64,000 nucleotides of DNA from assembly GCF_017901135.1 (NCBI RefSeq), contig NZ_CP072801.1:992001-1056000 (forward strand), given 5' to 3'. Shown here piece after piece: positions 55,419-64,000 of this stretch. Position numbers and translations under genes: made by a program. Below the pieces are notes generated by a model. The model searched no databases. It was not told where the DNA came from and saw nothing but the letters and a program-made list of their open reading frames with translations. Source of the DNA: Thiothrix litoralis (lineage in GTDB: Bacteria > Pseudomonadota > Gammaproteobacteria > Thiotrichales > Thiotrichaceae). Every line of letters starts with the position of its first letter. The first letter of the stretch is position 1.

Positions 55419-56077
55419 CCGCGTATCTCCTCGCTATCCCATGCCGGAACGTGAATAACGCCGTCTTGCATGTTGGCCTGAAAGAAGCGCGGCATGGGGT
55501 TGGTGGTATCGGCAAAATCCATGTCATACAACATCCAGCCCAGTTCCCGCGTTTCGGGCAACGGTTGTGCTGGCGCGGTATCCGCTTCAACCAAACGGAA
55601 ATCACAGGAGAATTCGCGAGTGCCCAGATAAGGCTGGTTGAAACATTGCCCTTTGCTGGCGCGGCGTTTGAACATCTCAGCAAACTTGAGCGGATTGTTT
55701 TCCGGGTTGTTGTTCAGCATTTCAAACTCAGCGTGCAGCCGATAACGCACATCCCGCAAGAACAAACCAGCACGTTGCTGGCGGTCTTCTTCCACGTACA
55801 TGCCAAGATTGCCTTTGCCCTGCTTCATCGCAGATTTGACTGCCCCCGCAGGTACAACCCCGGACACTTCATTGCGGCGCAAATTGATCCAGCGAATCGG
55901 TTTCAACACCTCAATCCGGCGGATATGCCAGCGAATCGCAGGCTTCCAGAAAATCGCCTCAAACACGGCGCGGGCAGCAGAAGGCGTGATGACATCGTAA
56001 GACACCCGCTCCACCTTCATTTCCGGGCGGGTGAAGCAGGCAAAATCACCTGAGACTTCCAGACAAAACGTTTGCAT
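55415..56077 (-). CDS. cas5c: Cas5c (Cas5d), type I-C crRNA-processing nuclease
   Basis: 220-residue Cas5 of the I-C class, which in this subtype replaces Cas6 and cuts the repeat at the 3' base of the hairpin. N-terminal VSGDFACFTRPEMKVERVSY, then VITPSAARAVFEAIFWKPA and IRWHIRRIEVLKPI, and the C-terminal TRELGWMLYDMDF. Starts 13 bases after the cas3 stop; overlaps cas8c. Confidence 0.96.
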   Translation of the reverse strand: MQTFCLEVSGDFACFTRPEMKVERVSYDVITPSAARAVFEAIFWKPAIRWHIRRIEVLKPIRWINLRRNEVSGVVPAGAVKSAMKQGKGNLGMYVEEDRQQRAGLFLRDVRYRLHAEFEMLNNNPENNPLKFAEMFKRRASKGQCFNQPYLGTREFSCDFRLVEADTAPAQPLPETRELGWMLYDMDFADTTNPMPRFFQANMQDGVIHVPAWDSEEIRG

Positions 56078-56089
56078 AGTGGCTTTACC

Positions 56090-58333
56090 TCATAGGTATA
56101 AGGATTCGGCAGACAGCGATACGCCATCGACCAATAATCCAAGTTTCTGGTCATACAGGCCGGGCGTAATCTGCTCGTAAACCCCCGGCAGGTTGGCAAG
56201 TTCGCGAATGTCGCCCGCCTGCACCAAACGCTTTTTCACCTGTTCACGCACGGTCACGGTGTAGCGTTGCAGCTTGCGCATCAGGTTACGTTTCGGCCCA
56301 ATGAATTTCAGTTGTTCAATCAGCTTTGCGCCATCGCCGTATGTCACCAGCACCGCAGAGCCCTCATCATCAATCAGCCTGAAACGCTGGGCAGCGGTGC
56401 GAAACTGGATTTTCAACTCACGCGCATTCTGGGCAAGCAAATCAACAATGCCATGTTTGTCCCGTGACTCCGCCCGTGCATAGAAATGCTCAAAGTAGGT
56501 CTGAAAGTGCGAATGGTGTAACGGCGCTGCGGTGAAAGTCGGCAGCAAGGAACGGCTCACGGTGACAGACCGCCCCAGATGCCCTGGCAACTTGGCATTG
56601 AGTGGCGGCACAAACACCACCACGCGCCCTTGTTCTACCAGCTTGCCTTCACGGTTACAGCGTCCGGCAGCCTGTGCAATTGAGTCCAGCCCCGCCAATG
56701 CCCGGTAAACCACCGGGAAATCCACATCAACCCCGGCTTCGATCAACTGTGTGCTGACTACCCGCACGGGTTCGCCGTCTTGCAAGCGTTGGCGAATGTC
56801 TTTCAGCTTCTCGGAACGGTGTTCCCCGCACAAATTGGTGGTGAGGTAATAGGTATCGGCAGGCAATAAACGACAGAGTTCCGCCGCCTGCTGCTTGGTG
56901 TTGACAATGACCAGCACGGAATCGCGTTCGGCGATTTCCTCTGCCAAATCTTCCCACGAACGTTCGCTAACCAAGTCAGCGGGTAACTCGACTGCTACCC
57001 GCTCCAGTGCCACGAACAAGGCAGCGGGATCAGGCATGATTTCGCTGATTTGCTCAGCATCAAACCCTTGCACCACCGCTTTGCCAAACGGGTCGTGATA
57101 GGTGTGCAGCGCGGGCTGGGTAGCCGTGGAGAGCACAAACGTTACGCCATAATGTTCCACCAAAGCCTTCATCACGCCCAGAATCGGGTTCAGGAATTCG
57201 GGTGGCAACAATTGTGCTTCATCCAGTACGATCACGCTGTTCGCCAAGTTATGCAGCTTGCGGCAACGGCTGGTGCGGCTGGCAAACAGCGATTCAAACA
57301 GTTGCACATTGGTGGTCACAATAATCGGTGCATCCCAGTTTTCCGCTGCCAAACGGCTTTGAGCATTCTCTCTATCGGGGTCGAGATTGCTGTGATGTTC
57401 CACCACACAGTTGCCGAAAATGTTGCGGTAAATATTGGCGGTTTGCTCAATGATGCTGGTGTAGGGAATGGCGTAAATGACGCGCTGCTTACCGTGCTGG
57501 ATGGCATGTTCCAATGCAAACGCCATACCGGATAAGGTTTTGCCGCCACCCGTGGGCACGGTCAGGGAGAAAATGCCCGGTGGTTTTGGCGCTGCGCCCC
57601 GGCAATCACGCAGAATTTGTGTCCGCAAACGGTTGACCGGGGTATCGGCTGCTTTGGCTGCAAAACTTGCCATGTGCTGGTTGAAACGGGTCAGCAGACT
57701 GGCTATTTCGGGGTATTGCCCGCGCTGGTCGAACTTGTCTTCCTGCATAAACCGTTCGGTATCCAGAAAGTCCGCGTCCACGAGGCAGGAAAACAGCATC
57801 CGTATCCACAAAGCAGCGTTATCAATGCCATCCACAGGCGGAGAGGTGGGCATTTTGGTTTGCAGAATATCGGCTGGAACGGGGACTTGCAGGGCTTTGT
57901 CGAGATGGATACTGTCTTGTAGGATTTCTTCCAGCGAACGCCCATCAGCATCATCTTTCACCCAGTCGGGTAAGCCGGAGTGATGGCCTGCAATCAAGTA
58001 GGCCAGAATTCTGCCCAATGCGGGATGTTTCTGTATGGCGTATAACGCACCCGCAGCGGAGTGATTGACTTTGCCGGGAGCATGGTCAGTTTCGATATGT
58101 GCATTGGCGGCTACGTAGCCGGTTTTGTCGCTGATGTAGCGTTGAAATTCAGGATTGTATTTGCCGAGGTCGTGCCAGATTCCGGCGACATGCGCCCAGT
58201 CGGTACTGTTGAATGTATTGGCATATTGTGTTGCCAGTGCTGCAACATCGCGTAAATGATCATCCAGCCAATGCTCAATGGCTTGACCTTGTTCATCAAA
58301 ACGCACATGTGCTATCGGGCGTGATTTGCCCAT
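56090..58333 (-). CDS. cas3: Cas3 helicase-nuclease (type I-C)
   Basis: 747-residue Cas3. The N-terminal HD nuclease has HVAGIWHDLGKYNPEF (HD), VNHSAAGALY and YLIAGHHSGLPDW. The SF2 helicase has Walker A VPTGGGKTLSGMAF, the DEAQ box VIVLDEAQLLPPEF, STATQPAL, and the motif VI-like IAQAAGRCNREG. Cas3 is recruited to Cascade-bound target DNA and degrades it. First gene of the operon, with its start 67 bases from the end of the next upstream gene on the same strand. No inactivating change seen. Confidence 0.97.
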   Translation of the reverse strand: MGKSRPIAHVRFDEQGQAIEHWLDDHLRDVAALATQYANTFNSTDWAHVAGIWHDLGKYNPEFQRYISDKTGYVAANAHIETDHAPGKVNHSAAGALYAIQKHPALGRILAYLIAGHHSGLPDWVKDDADGRSLEEILQDSIHLDKALQVPVPADILQTKMPTSPPVDGIDNAALWIRMLFSCLVDADFLDTERFMQEDKFDQRGQYPEIASLLTRFNQHMASFAAKAADTPVNRLRTQILRDCRGAAPKPPGIFSLTVPTGGGKTLSGMAFALEHAIQHGKQRVIYAIPYTSIIEQTANIYRNIFGNCVVEHHSNLDPDRENAQSRLAAENWDAPIIVTTNVQLFESLFASRTSRCRKLHNLANSVIVLDEAQLLPPEFLNPILGVMKALVEHYGVTFVLSTATQPALHTYHDPFGKAVVQGFDAEQISEIMPDPAALFVALERVAVELPADLVSERSWEDLAEEIAERDSVLVIVNTKQQAAELCRLLPADTYYLTTNLCGEHRSEKLKDIRQRLQDGEPVRVVSTQLIEAGVDVDFPVVYRALAGLDSIAQAAGRCNREGKLVEQGRVVVFVPPLNAKLPGHLGRSVTVSRSLLPTFTAAPLHHSHFQTYFEHFYARAESRDKHGIVDLLAQNARELKIQFRTAAQRFRLIDDEGSAVLVTYGDGAKLIEQLKFIGPKRNLMRKLQRYTVTVREQVKKRLVQAGDIRELANLPGVYEQITPGLYDQKLGLLVDGVSLSAESLYL

Positions 58334-58400
58334 TAATCGCCCCTTGCTACCTGACTCTGGGGTGATTATTATTTATTCTATGCGGGTTTGTAAATAACCA

Positions 58401-60740
58401 TTAACACCCACTCCACCAACACTGCCCCTGTCCCTCCTGAAACTTCATTGCCCCGTCATACTTCGGTGCGCTGTTGCGGGGCTGATTCAGGCTTTCCTTA
58501 ATCCCGAAACTGCCATACTGGCTGAAGGTGTGTGGCACGCTAAACAGCATGAAGGTTTGCCCACCCGCCGCTTTCCACGTTTCCAACAAGCGTTGGTAAT
58601 GTTCGCCCATGCGCGGGTCACGGTTGGCAGCTTGAAGTAAATCCAGCATGTTTTGTTTACGATCGGTGGCGATTTCTCCACCAATGGTCAGGTGTTGTCC
58701 GCCTTCATACGCATACAGGGCTTTACCATACTTTTGTGCGACCGCCACTTGCTTAATGAACTGGTTCTTAAGACCTTCCATGCCAAACGGGTCGTTCGGG
58801 TTATCAATCGCGTCAAAAATATCATCAACAGAGGTGGCATTCACCAGCGGCTTGGGGATTTTGTTGCCATCATTGCAAGCAGGCAGTTTAGCGTCATCAT
58901 TCCGCCAGCAAGCATAGAAATAGCCGCCCGTGGCAATGGCATCTACATATTGTCGGGTATCGCTGTAGGCCAGCATTCTTTCAGTACGGTTGGCATCATT
59001 CTGGTATGTCCCCAGCAGGCGAATCAGGCGTTGTGTACCACCAAATTCATCTTCCCAAATCTGAAACACTTTGCTGGCTTGTTTGGCATAGAAATTAGCG
59101 CCGCGCCACGGATCGGTAGGATCACCTAGTGTTTCACCTTTTTTGAGCATGTAATGATATGCCCAGAAGATCCCATTCCAGGCTTCATTACTGTATTCGA
59201 CATGGGCTTTTAGGCCGATGTTGAGGTGTGCTTCAACGTAGCGGGCAAATTCCCTGATGTAGGTTTCAGAGGCATTGTGCGGAATGTTAAACCACGGGTG
59301 TGCGTTTAACTGGTTGGCTAGTTCGACTTGTACTTCGATGGGTACACCCCGTCCGTAACGCTCCAGACGCGCGATATTGCCGGATGCACCCCATACGGCA
59401 TCGCTCATCTTGCTGCGTTGATCCCAGAGGAATTCTTGAGTCATGCAGGTTTGGTCGAAGATCAAATTGTTATTGGCATCTCGGATGAAGCTATTCGGCT
59501 TGCCGACCTCGGTTTGTGCACAGGTGAGGTAACTGGGGCTAGCCTCCATCAAATTCATCATGCGCACGACGCGGAAGTCTTTGAGGAAACGCAAGTAATC
59601 TGGGTTAAATACAATAGCATTGCGGTCAGCGCGTAAGGTATCTTCAAAGCTGCGGTATTGTCCGGCTGGACAATTCGCCGCACTGTCTACCCGTGTGGAC
59701 GGTTTGCCTTCACAGATACCCCCCGGCATGATCATTCGAATATTTTTGACAGTGCCGCTGGTAATGCGTAAACCGATGCGGTTATTGGTGGCGACGCTAT
59801 CCAGTTTGGCGGGTAGGTTAATGTCAATTTCATCACGCCCCGCTGTGCTGCTGACTATTTTGGCGTAACCAGAATAGTCTATTTTGCCGGTGCCTTCATA
59901 CAATACGCTGTAGCGTCCGTTAGGCACTTGGCCTTGTGTGGCGCTATCCAGTAGGAAGGTACGGACAAGACAGGTGGAGCTGGGTGGTGTGGTTGCCCAG
60001 CCGTATGCATCATAAGCGGTGTCTTGACAGGAATATTCACGCAAAGGGCGGGCAACACGAAAAATATCAGCAAAGGGAATGGGCGATGAGATGCTGTTTT
60101 GTTCAGCTTGCGGCGCTTCACTATTAATACCCAGCGAAGGTTTGAACAAGGCCGCCGGGGTTTGCCCATAAGCCGCCAGTTGTTGCGCCAACACGGCTTC
60201 AAACTGGTCAGTGGAAACCGTCCATGCCATATTCAAGTTGTTGGCATTGGGGGAAAGCTGGATGCCGTTGCTAGCATTGCGGTCACTATCCATGCTCAGT
60301 AAAAAGCGTTCCAGATTTTTACTGAGCGTGTAGGCACAAGCCGTTGGGTCGGCGTTACTGCTACAGGTAGTGGCGGCAATATCCTGCTGGGTGACACTGG
60401 CTTTGGCGGGAACGCTTAGTGGGGTATTGTTGCCGAGGTAAAGCAATAGGCTATTGCCGCTGGCGACGCTAAAGCTGCCATCTGCGCCACTCACACTGCC
60501 GTTATCCGAATATTGCAGGCCGCTGATAGCCGTACTGGCATTGTTACGGGTCGGGTCAAGCAGCAGCAGGCGACCGCTGGTGGTGACTGCGCCTGCGCCG
60601 CCATTACCCGTATGGTTGCTTGTGTCGCCGCCAGAATTAGTGCCACCACCGCAACCGGCGAGTAGCAGTACGACAGCAACGCTCAGGCTTGGCAAGCGGC
60701 ATAAGTAACGCGAAATAGCCCCTTTGGTTCCAGTATTCAT
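58401..60740 (-). CDS. Large exported lipoprotein with a glycoside-hydrolase-like domain
   Basis: 779 residues. Lipoprotein signal LSVAVVLLLAGCGGG with acylated Cys, then a Gly/Ser/Thr/Asn-rich linker. The first 300 residues are beta-rich with repeated polar stretches. From about residue 400 there is a TIM-barrel-like part: IPHNASETYIREFARYVEAH, then HVEYSNEAWNGIFW (Asn-Glu, as the acid/base of clan GH-A) and ALYAYEGGQHLTIGG (Glu, nucleophile position). So a surface polysaccharide-degrading or -binding role is likely. Substrate unknown. Lies next to cas3 on the same strand but is not a cas gene. Confidence 0.65.
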   Translation of the reverse strand: MNTGTKGAISRYLCRLPSLSVAVVLLLAGCGGGTNSGGDTSNHTGNGGAGAVTTSGRLLLLDPTRNNASTAISGLQYSDNGSVSGADGSFSVASGNSLLLYLGNNTPLSVPAKASVTQQDIAATTCSSNADPTACAYTLSKNLERFLLSMDSDRNASNGIQLSPNANNLNMAWTVSTDQFEAVLAQQLAAYGQTPAALFKPSLGINSEAPQAEQNSISSPIPFADIFRVARPLREYSCQDTAYDAYGWATTPPSSTCLVRTFLLDSATQGQVPNGRYSVLYEGTGKIDYSGYAKIVSSTAGRDEIDINLPAKLDSVATNNRIGLRITSGTVKNIRMIMPGGICEGKPSTRVDSAANCPAGQYRSFEDTLRADRNAIVFNPDYLRFLKDFRVVRMMNLMEASPSYLTCAQTEVGKPNSFIRDANNNLIFDQTCMTQEFLWDQRSKMSDAVWGASGNIARLERYGRGVPIEVQVELANQLNAHPWFNIPHNASETYIREFARYVEAHLNIGLKAHVEYSNEAWNGIFWAYHYMLKKGETLGDPTDPWRGANFYAKQASKVFQIWEDEFGGTQRLIRLLGTYQNDANRTERMLAYSDTRQYVDAIATGGYFYACWRNDDAKLPACNDGNKIPKPLVNATSVDDIFDAIDNPNDPFGMEGLKNQFIKQVAVAQKYGKALYAYEGGQHLTIGGEIATDRKQNMLDLLQAANRDPRMGEHYQRLLETWKAAGGQTFMLFSVPHTFSQYGSFGIKESLNQPRNSAPKYDGAMKFQEGQGQCWWSGC

Positions 60741-60829
60741 GCGTGACCTTCAATGATTTTGTCAGGTTTCTATTAGACAAGGACTATCACTGAAAATTCC
60801 CATTTAATTAATTATTTTTATGGATTGTT

Positions 60830-61114
60830 TTAAAGACCCAAAAATCCCATATTAGCGTTGACGGTTCGGGTAGGGCAGTTGCCCCGGAACATTTCCCATT
60901 CGTCGCAGACTTTGCCACCGGGAAGCAGGCAGTTGGCTTTTTCGCCTTCCGGGGTTTGGTAAATTTCCAGTTTGCCATGATTCTGGGTGCAGTTCAGGGA
61001 AGCGGGGCTGGCAGCACGCGCTATTTGCGGGTTAGCCGTCATGGGTGTCGGGGTACTGGCACAAGCACTGAGTAATAGTGCCATGCTCAGGGTGAAACCT
61101 ATTCTCAAACGCAT
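60830..61114 (-). CDS. DUF333-domain lipoprotein
   Basis: 94-residue lipoprotein. Signal GFTLSMALLLSAC with acylated Cys. The DUF333 domain is ASPASLNCTQNHGKLEIYQT through CLLPGGKVCDEWEMFRGNC, with four cysteines, likely two disulfides in the periplasm. Some members are named hemolysin inhibitors without proof. Start at 61114 begins the signal peptide; the upstream open frame overlaps the next gene. Confidence 0.75.
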   Translation of the reverse strand: MRLRIGFTLSMALLLSACASTPTPMTANPQIARAASPASLNCTQNHGKLEIYQTPEGEKANCLLPGGKVCDEWEMFRGNCPTRTVNANMGFLGL

Positions 61115-61137
61115 ATTGACTCCTAATCTCACTACAT

Positions 61138-61464
61138 TTAACGGGCGCAACGGATGCAAAGCGTCGCATACGGCAGGGCATCCAGCCGTGCAGGGCTAAT
61201 GGCTTCGCCGCAAGTGGCGCAAGTGCCGTATTCGCCGCTTTCAATCCGCTTGAGGGCGCTGCGTACCTGTTTCAGTTCGAGCCGGGTTTCTTCCTTCAAG
61301 TTGCGTAACACGTCTTCATTTTCGCGCTCGGTTACTTGTTCGGCAGAATCGGCGTCGTGTTCATGACTCAGGTCAGTGCTGACACTTTCAATGCGTGTTG
61401 CTAGCACTTTTTCCAGTTCTTTTAGATGCTTATGCTTTTCTTCGTACATGTTTTCTGTTCTCAT
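61138..61464 (-). CDS. DksA/TraR-type zinc finger protein
   Basis: About 108 residues. A long N-terminal helical pair (KHLKELEKVLATRIESVSTDL and the helix ERENEDVLRNLKEETRLELK) is followed by the zinc finger CATCGEAISPARLDALP ... CIRC. Shorter than DksA (151), like the YbiI/YocK group. The acidic tip residues of DksA that reach into RNA polymerase are only partly present. Start at 61464 (MRTENMYEE) or 61449; neither has a strong ribosome site. Confidence 0.75.
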   Translation of the reverse strand: MRTENMYEEKHKHLKELEKVLATRIESVSTDLSHEHDADSAEQVTERENEDVLRNLKEETRLELKQVRSALKRIESGEYGTCATCGEAISPARLDALPYATLCIRCAR

Positions 61465-61537
61465 TGGAAATCCAAAGGATGATGATAACGCATTGTCGGG
61501 TTTCCGGCATGATGTAGTGCAAGAGAGGGAGTAATAA

Positions 61538-61963
61538 ATGCGCAGACTGGTAATCGTAACCATCGTGGGTGTGTTAGCCGGGTGTTCCGGTGGTCATGGG
61601 CTGGATTCACCGCTCAAAACCTGTAAGGCTGTCACGGTGGCACTGGCTGGCAACAAGGCCGTGGTTTGGCAAGCCGAACAGCAGAGCGAACAGAAAGGCG
61701 TGCAATGGCAAGTAACGTTGGACTTTATTCTGGAAGGCCAGCCCGCCACGGATGTTTCCCAAGCGGTGTGCATTTACGGTCTGAGCAGCCCGGATATGGA
61801 TTACCGTAATACCATGGGTGAATACGCCAACACCCCGACCTCGATGATGATCAACGGAATGCCTATCCCCGCCAGCGATCTGGTGCAAGCGGTTAATCGT
61901 GCGACTGCTGATACGGCTCAAGGTATTGGTCAGGATGCGCTGCAAAAACTCAACGGTAAATAA
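61538..61963 (+). CDS. Small lipoprotein, unknown
   Basis: 141 residues with a lipoprotein signal (LVIVTIVGVLAGCSGG). The mature part is soluble, with two cysteines (KTCKAVTVAL and AVCIYGLS) probably bridged. Family not recognised; the layout resembles periplasmic proteins of unknown role. Its 5' end overlaps the 5' end of the open frame of the divergent DksA-type gene but not its chosen start. Confidence 0.6.
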   Translation: MRRLVIVTIVGVLAGCSGGHGLDSPLKTCKAVTVALAGNKAVVWQAEQQSEQKGVQWQVTLDFILEGQPATDVSQAVCIYGLSSPDMDYRNTMGEYANTPTSMMINGMPIPASDLVQAVNRATADTAQGIGQDALQKLNGK

Positions 61964-61973
61964 TCCGCATTAA

Positions 61974-63347
61974 TCAACGCGAAGCAGGCAGTTTCAGGCT
62001 GGCCTTGAGACCGGGTTGATTATCCGCTAACTGCACGCTTGCGCCATGCAATTCGGCGACGGCTTTCACCAGACTTAAACCCAGCCCGTTGCCGGGTGTA
62101 CTGCGGGCATTGTCAAGCCGGGTAAAGCGTTTGAAGACCTGTTCGCGTTGTTCGGCGGGAATGCCGGGGCCGTTGTCGCTAACGGTAATGATAATGTTAC
62201 CGTTTTGCCGAGTAGCATCCAGTTGAATAATGCCGCCTGCCGGGGTGTATTTCACCGCATTGTCGAGCAGGTTGGTGATGGCTTGCGCCAGCAATTGGCG
62301 GTTGCCGTGGATGTGCAAATCAGCGTCGGCATGGTGATTGAGGGTGAGATTGTCTTCTTCCGCCACTGCCGTGTATAGATCGGCAAGCTCTTCGGTCAGG
62401 GTACTTAAATCCACCTGTTCCCAGTCCTGACGTTGGCTGCTGGATTCTACCTGTGCAATGCTGAGCAGAGCGTTGAAGGTTTTGATCAGTTCATCCACAT
62501 CCTGAATCGTGTCCTGAATCAGTTGCGGGTAATCGGTGCTTGCGCTGGGGTGGTATAAGCTGGACTCCAGCCGGTTACGTAAGCGGTTCAGGGGGTTGCG
62601 CAGGTCGTGGGCAAGGTTGTCGGTGACTTCGCGCATACTTTGCATCAGTTGCTCGATTCGCGCCAGCATGGTGTTGAGCACATGGCTGAGACTGTCGAAT
62701 TCATCGTTACGCCCGGTGACAGGCATTCGCTGTGACAGGTCGCCGCTGATAATGTTGTTGGCGGTGCGCCCGACTGCATTGATGCGGTGTTGGACGTGAC
62801 GGTTCATAACGATACCACCTGCCAGTGCCAGTGCGAAGATGATGCCGATAGCGGCCAAGACCGTTTCCAGCAGACGATTCAGCAGGGTATGCTGCTCCTT
62901 CAGATCCGTCACCACCAGTAATTGGTAGCCGCCCGGCAAAATAGTCAGCATTAAACGCGCCGGTTCAGAGCTGCGGTTTTTACCGATCACTTCGCTCAGT
63001 GGCAGGGTGGCAACGCCTTGGGTGGGGTTGTTGTTGACCGGCTCAAATTCAAGATCTTTGGCGAAATCGTGCTGGCTGCGGTGAATCAGCCGTGCTACCA
63101 GATAGCGTGAGCCATTTTCGCTGTTGCGCATACTGATGATGGTGGTGAAACGGTCTACCGGGAGTTCGCTGTACATCGCCAATAAGGCATCGGTTTCCAG
63201 TTGCAGGCGGGCATCGGTTTGCTGCCCCATCTGGCCTTTGGCCATCCAGTAAATGAAACCCAATGCACCTGCCGCTACCACGCTGAACAGCAGCGCGTAG
63301 ACCAGAGACAGGCGAAAAACCGAGGTGTTAAGCAGCTTGCGGGTCAT
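61974..63347 (-). CDS. Two-component sensor histidine kinase
   Basis: About 457 residues. Two membrane helices (VYALLFSVVAAGALGFIYWMA near residue 15, AAIGIIFALALAGGIVMNRH near 180) bracket a periplasmic sensor part. HAMP follows, then H-box TDNLAHDLRNPLNRLRNRLE (phospho-His), N-box LLDNAVKYTP, G1 VSDNGPGIPAE, G2 GNGLGLSLVKAV. Start at 63347 overlaps the regulator gene by 20 bases, so the two are coupled. It is of the EnvZ/QseC-like class; the signal is unknown. Confidence 0.9.
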   Translation of the reverse strand: MTRKLLNTSVFRLSLVYALLFSVVAAGALGFIYWMAKGQMGQQTDARLQLETDALLAMYSELPVDRFTTIISMRNSENGSRYLVARLIHRSQHDFAKDLEFEPVNNNPTQGVATLPLSEVIGKNRSSEPARLMLTILPGGYQLLVVTDLKEQHTLLNRLLETVLAAIGIIFALALAGGIVMNRHVQHRINAVGRTANNIISGDLSQRMPVTGRNDEFDSLSHVLNTMLARIEQLMQSMREVTDNLAHDLRNPLNRLRNRLESSLYHPSASTDYPQLIQDTIQDVDELIKTFNALLSIAQVESSSQRQDWEQVDLSTLTEELADLYTAVAEEDNLTLNHHADADLHIHGNRQLLAQAITNLLDNAVKYTPAGGIIQLDATRQNGNIIITVSDNGPGIPAEQREQVFKRFTRLDNARSTPGNGLGLSLVKAVAELHGASVQLADNQPGLKASLKLPASR

Positions 63348-64000
63348 GTAGCAGATACCCTGCGCCTCGGATGGTATGCAGCAATGGTGTGTCAAAATCC
63401 TTGTCGATCTTGCCGCGTAGACGGCTGATGTGTACGTCGATCACATTGGTTTGCGGGTCGAAGTGGTAATCCCAGACCTTTTCCAGCAGCATGGTGCGAG
63501 TGACGACCTGCCCGGCGTGGCGCATCAGGTATTCCAGCAGGTTGAATTCACGCGGTTGCAAGGGGATGACGGTTCCGCCACGGGTGACGCGGCGTTTCAG
63601 CAGGTCGAGTTCTAGATCGCGGACTTTCAGCGTGGTGAATTCCTGTACGGGTTGGGTGCGGCGTAACAGCGCTTGCAGCCTCGCCAGCAATTCGCTGAAC
63701 GCATAGGGTTTGACGAGGTAATCATCCCCCCCGGCACGTAAGCCTTCCACCCGATGATCGACATCCCCCAGGGCGCTGAGGATCAGCACCGGGGTTTGCA
63801 GCCCTTGCGCCCGTAGCGTCTGGATCAGCGAAAGCCCGTCGCGTTTGGGTAACATCCGGTCGACAATGAGCACGTCATAATTGCCTTGCAGGGCAAGGTG
63901 CAAGCCGTCCTCGCCATCAGCGGCGTGGTCAACAACATAGCCACTTTCCATCAGACCTTTCTGGATGAAACTGGCAGTTTGGCGGTCATCTTCAACAATC
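63328..64000 (-). CDS. OmpR-family response regulator (partial, N-terminus off the right edge)
   Basis: Receiver domain with the phospho-acceptor in YDVLIVDRMLPKRDG and the Lys in DDYLVKPYAFSELL, then an OmpR/PhoB winged helix (LTLQPREFNLLEYLMRHAG-like, NVIDVHISRLRGKID, IRGAGYLLH). At the right edge the frame is still open and reads IVEDDRQTASFIQKGLMESGY, so the N-terminal few residues lie outside the window; the ATG at 63951 is internal. Co-transcribed with the kinase. Confidence 0.92.
   Translation of the reverse strand, partial: IVEDDRQTASFIQKGLMESGYVVDHAADGEDGLHLALQGNYDVLIVDRMLPKRDGLSLIQTLRAQGLQTPVLILSALGDVDHRVEGLRAGGDDYLVKPYAFSELLARLQALLRRTQPVQEFTTLKVRDLELDLLKRRVTRGGTVIPLQPREFNLLEYLMRHAGQVVTRTMLLEKVWDYHFDPQTNVIDVHISRLRGKIDKDFDTPLLHTIRGAGYLLHDPQAA

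Overview
The window looks like a chromosomal segment of a sulfur-oxidising gammaproteobacterium of the Thiothrix/Thiotrichales type. The evidence is gene content and protein flavour: a CbbO/NorD-like von Willebrand protein remnant, class I PHA synthase, ATP-type PEP carboxykinase, NagZ, and a two-Cys ArsR repressor of the sulfide/persulfide-sensor kind. Composition is moderate GC in housekeeping genes and strikingly AT-rich at about 27.1-30.2 kb. The genus is inference; no rRNA or tRNA gene was seen.

Layout. 1-3.3 kb is a rearranged patch: two copies of a hopJ-like gene flank an RHH/PIN toxin-antitoxin pair, a DUF4431 secreted protein and a 5'-truncated cbbO/norD-like fragment, with a scrap of IS1-type transposase. 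3.3-11 kb holds an oligopeptide permease whose oppBC and oppA are split by an ArsR regulator, a CPBP protease and phaC. 11-26.9 kb is mostly housekeeping (nagZ, thiL, argB, algC, dut, coaBC, radC, ssb, a YajR-like MFS, dbpA) plus secreted or lipidated proteins and a candidate small RNA downstream of ssb. 26.9-32.5 kb is a defence-type island: an AT-rich three-gene McrB/McrC(LlaJI)-like operon, an IS5-family element just upstream of it, a broken Phd/VapC-like pair and a BrnTA module. 32.5-39.2 kb carries uvrA and then an unusual pair: a P1B-type ATPase without the CPC motif, and a protein joining two methyltransferase domains, the second strongly CmoA-like. 39.2-47.9 kb has pckA (with four phased TGTCGAC sites upstream), an RhlB-like helicase, lon, an SDR and an NDUFA9-like protein.

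47.9-58.3 kb is a type I-C CRISPR-Cas locus: 18 repeats of 37 nt and 17 spacers of 33-36 nt, a leader containing an inverted GCGAACC motif, a degenerate leader-side repeat, a TnpB-type transposon lodged between leader and cas genes, and the complete operon cas3-cas5c-cas8c-cas7-cas4-cas1-cas2 read on the minus strand. 58.4-64 kb has a large glycoside-hydrolase-like lipoprotein, small lipoproteins, a DksA-type zinc finger protein and an OmpR/histidine-kinase pair cut by the window end.

Apart from the CRISPR array and its leader, no gene-free stretch exceeds about 300 bases.
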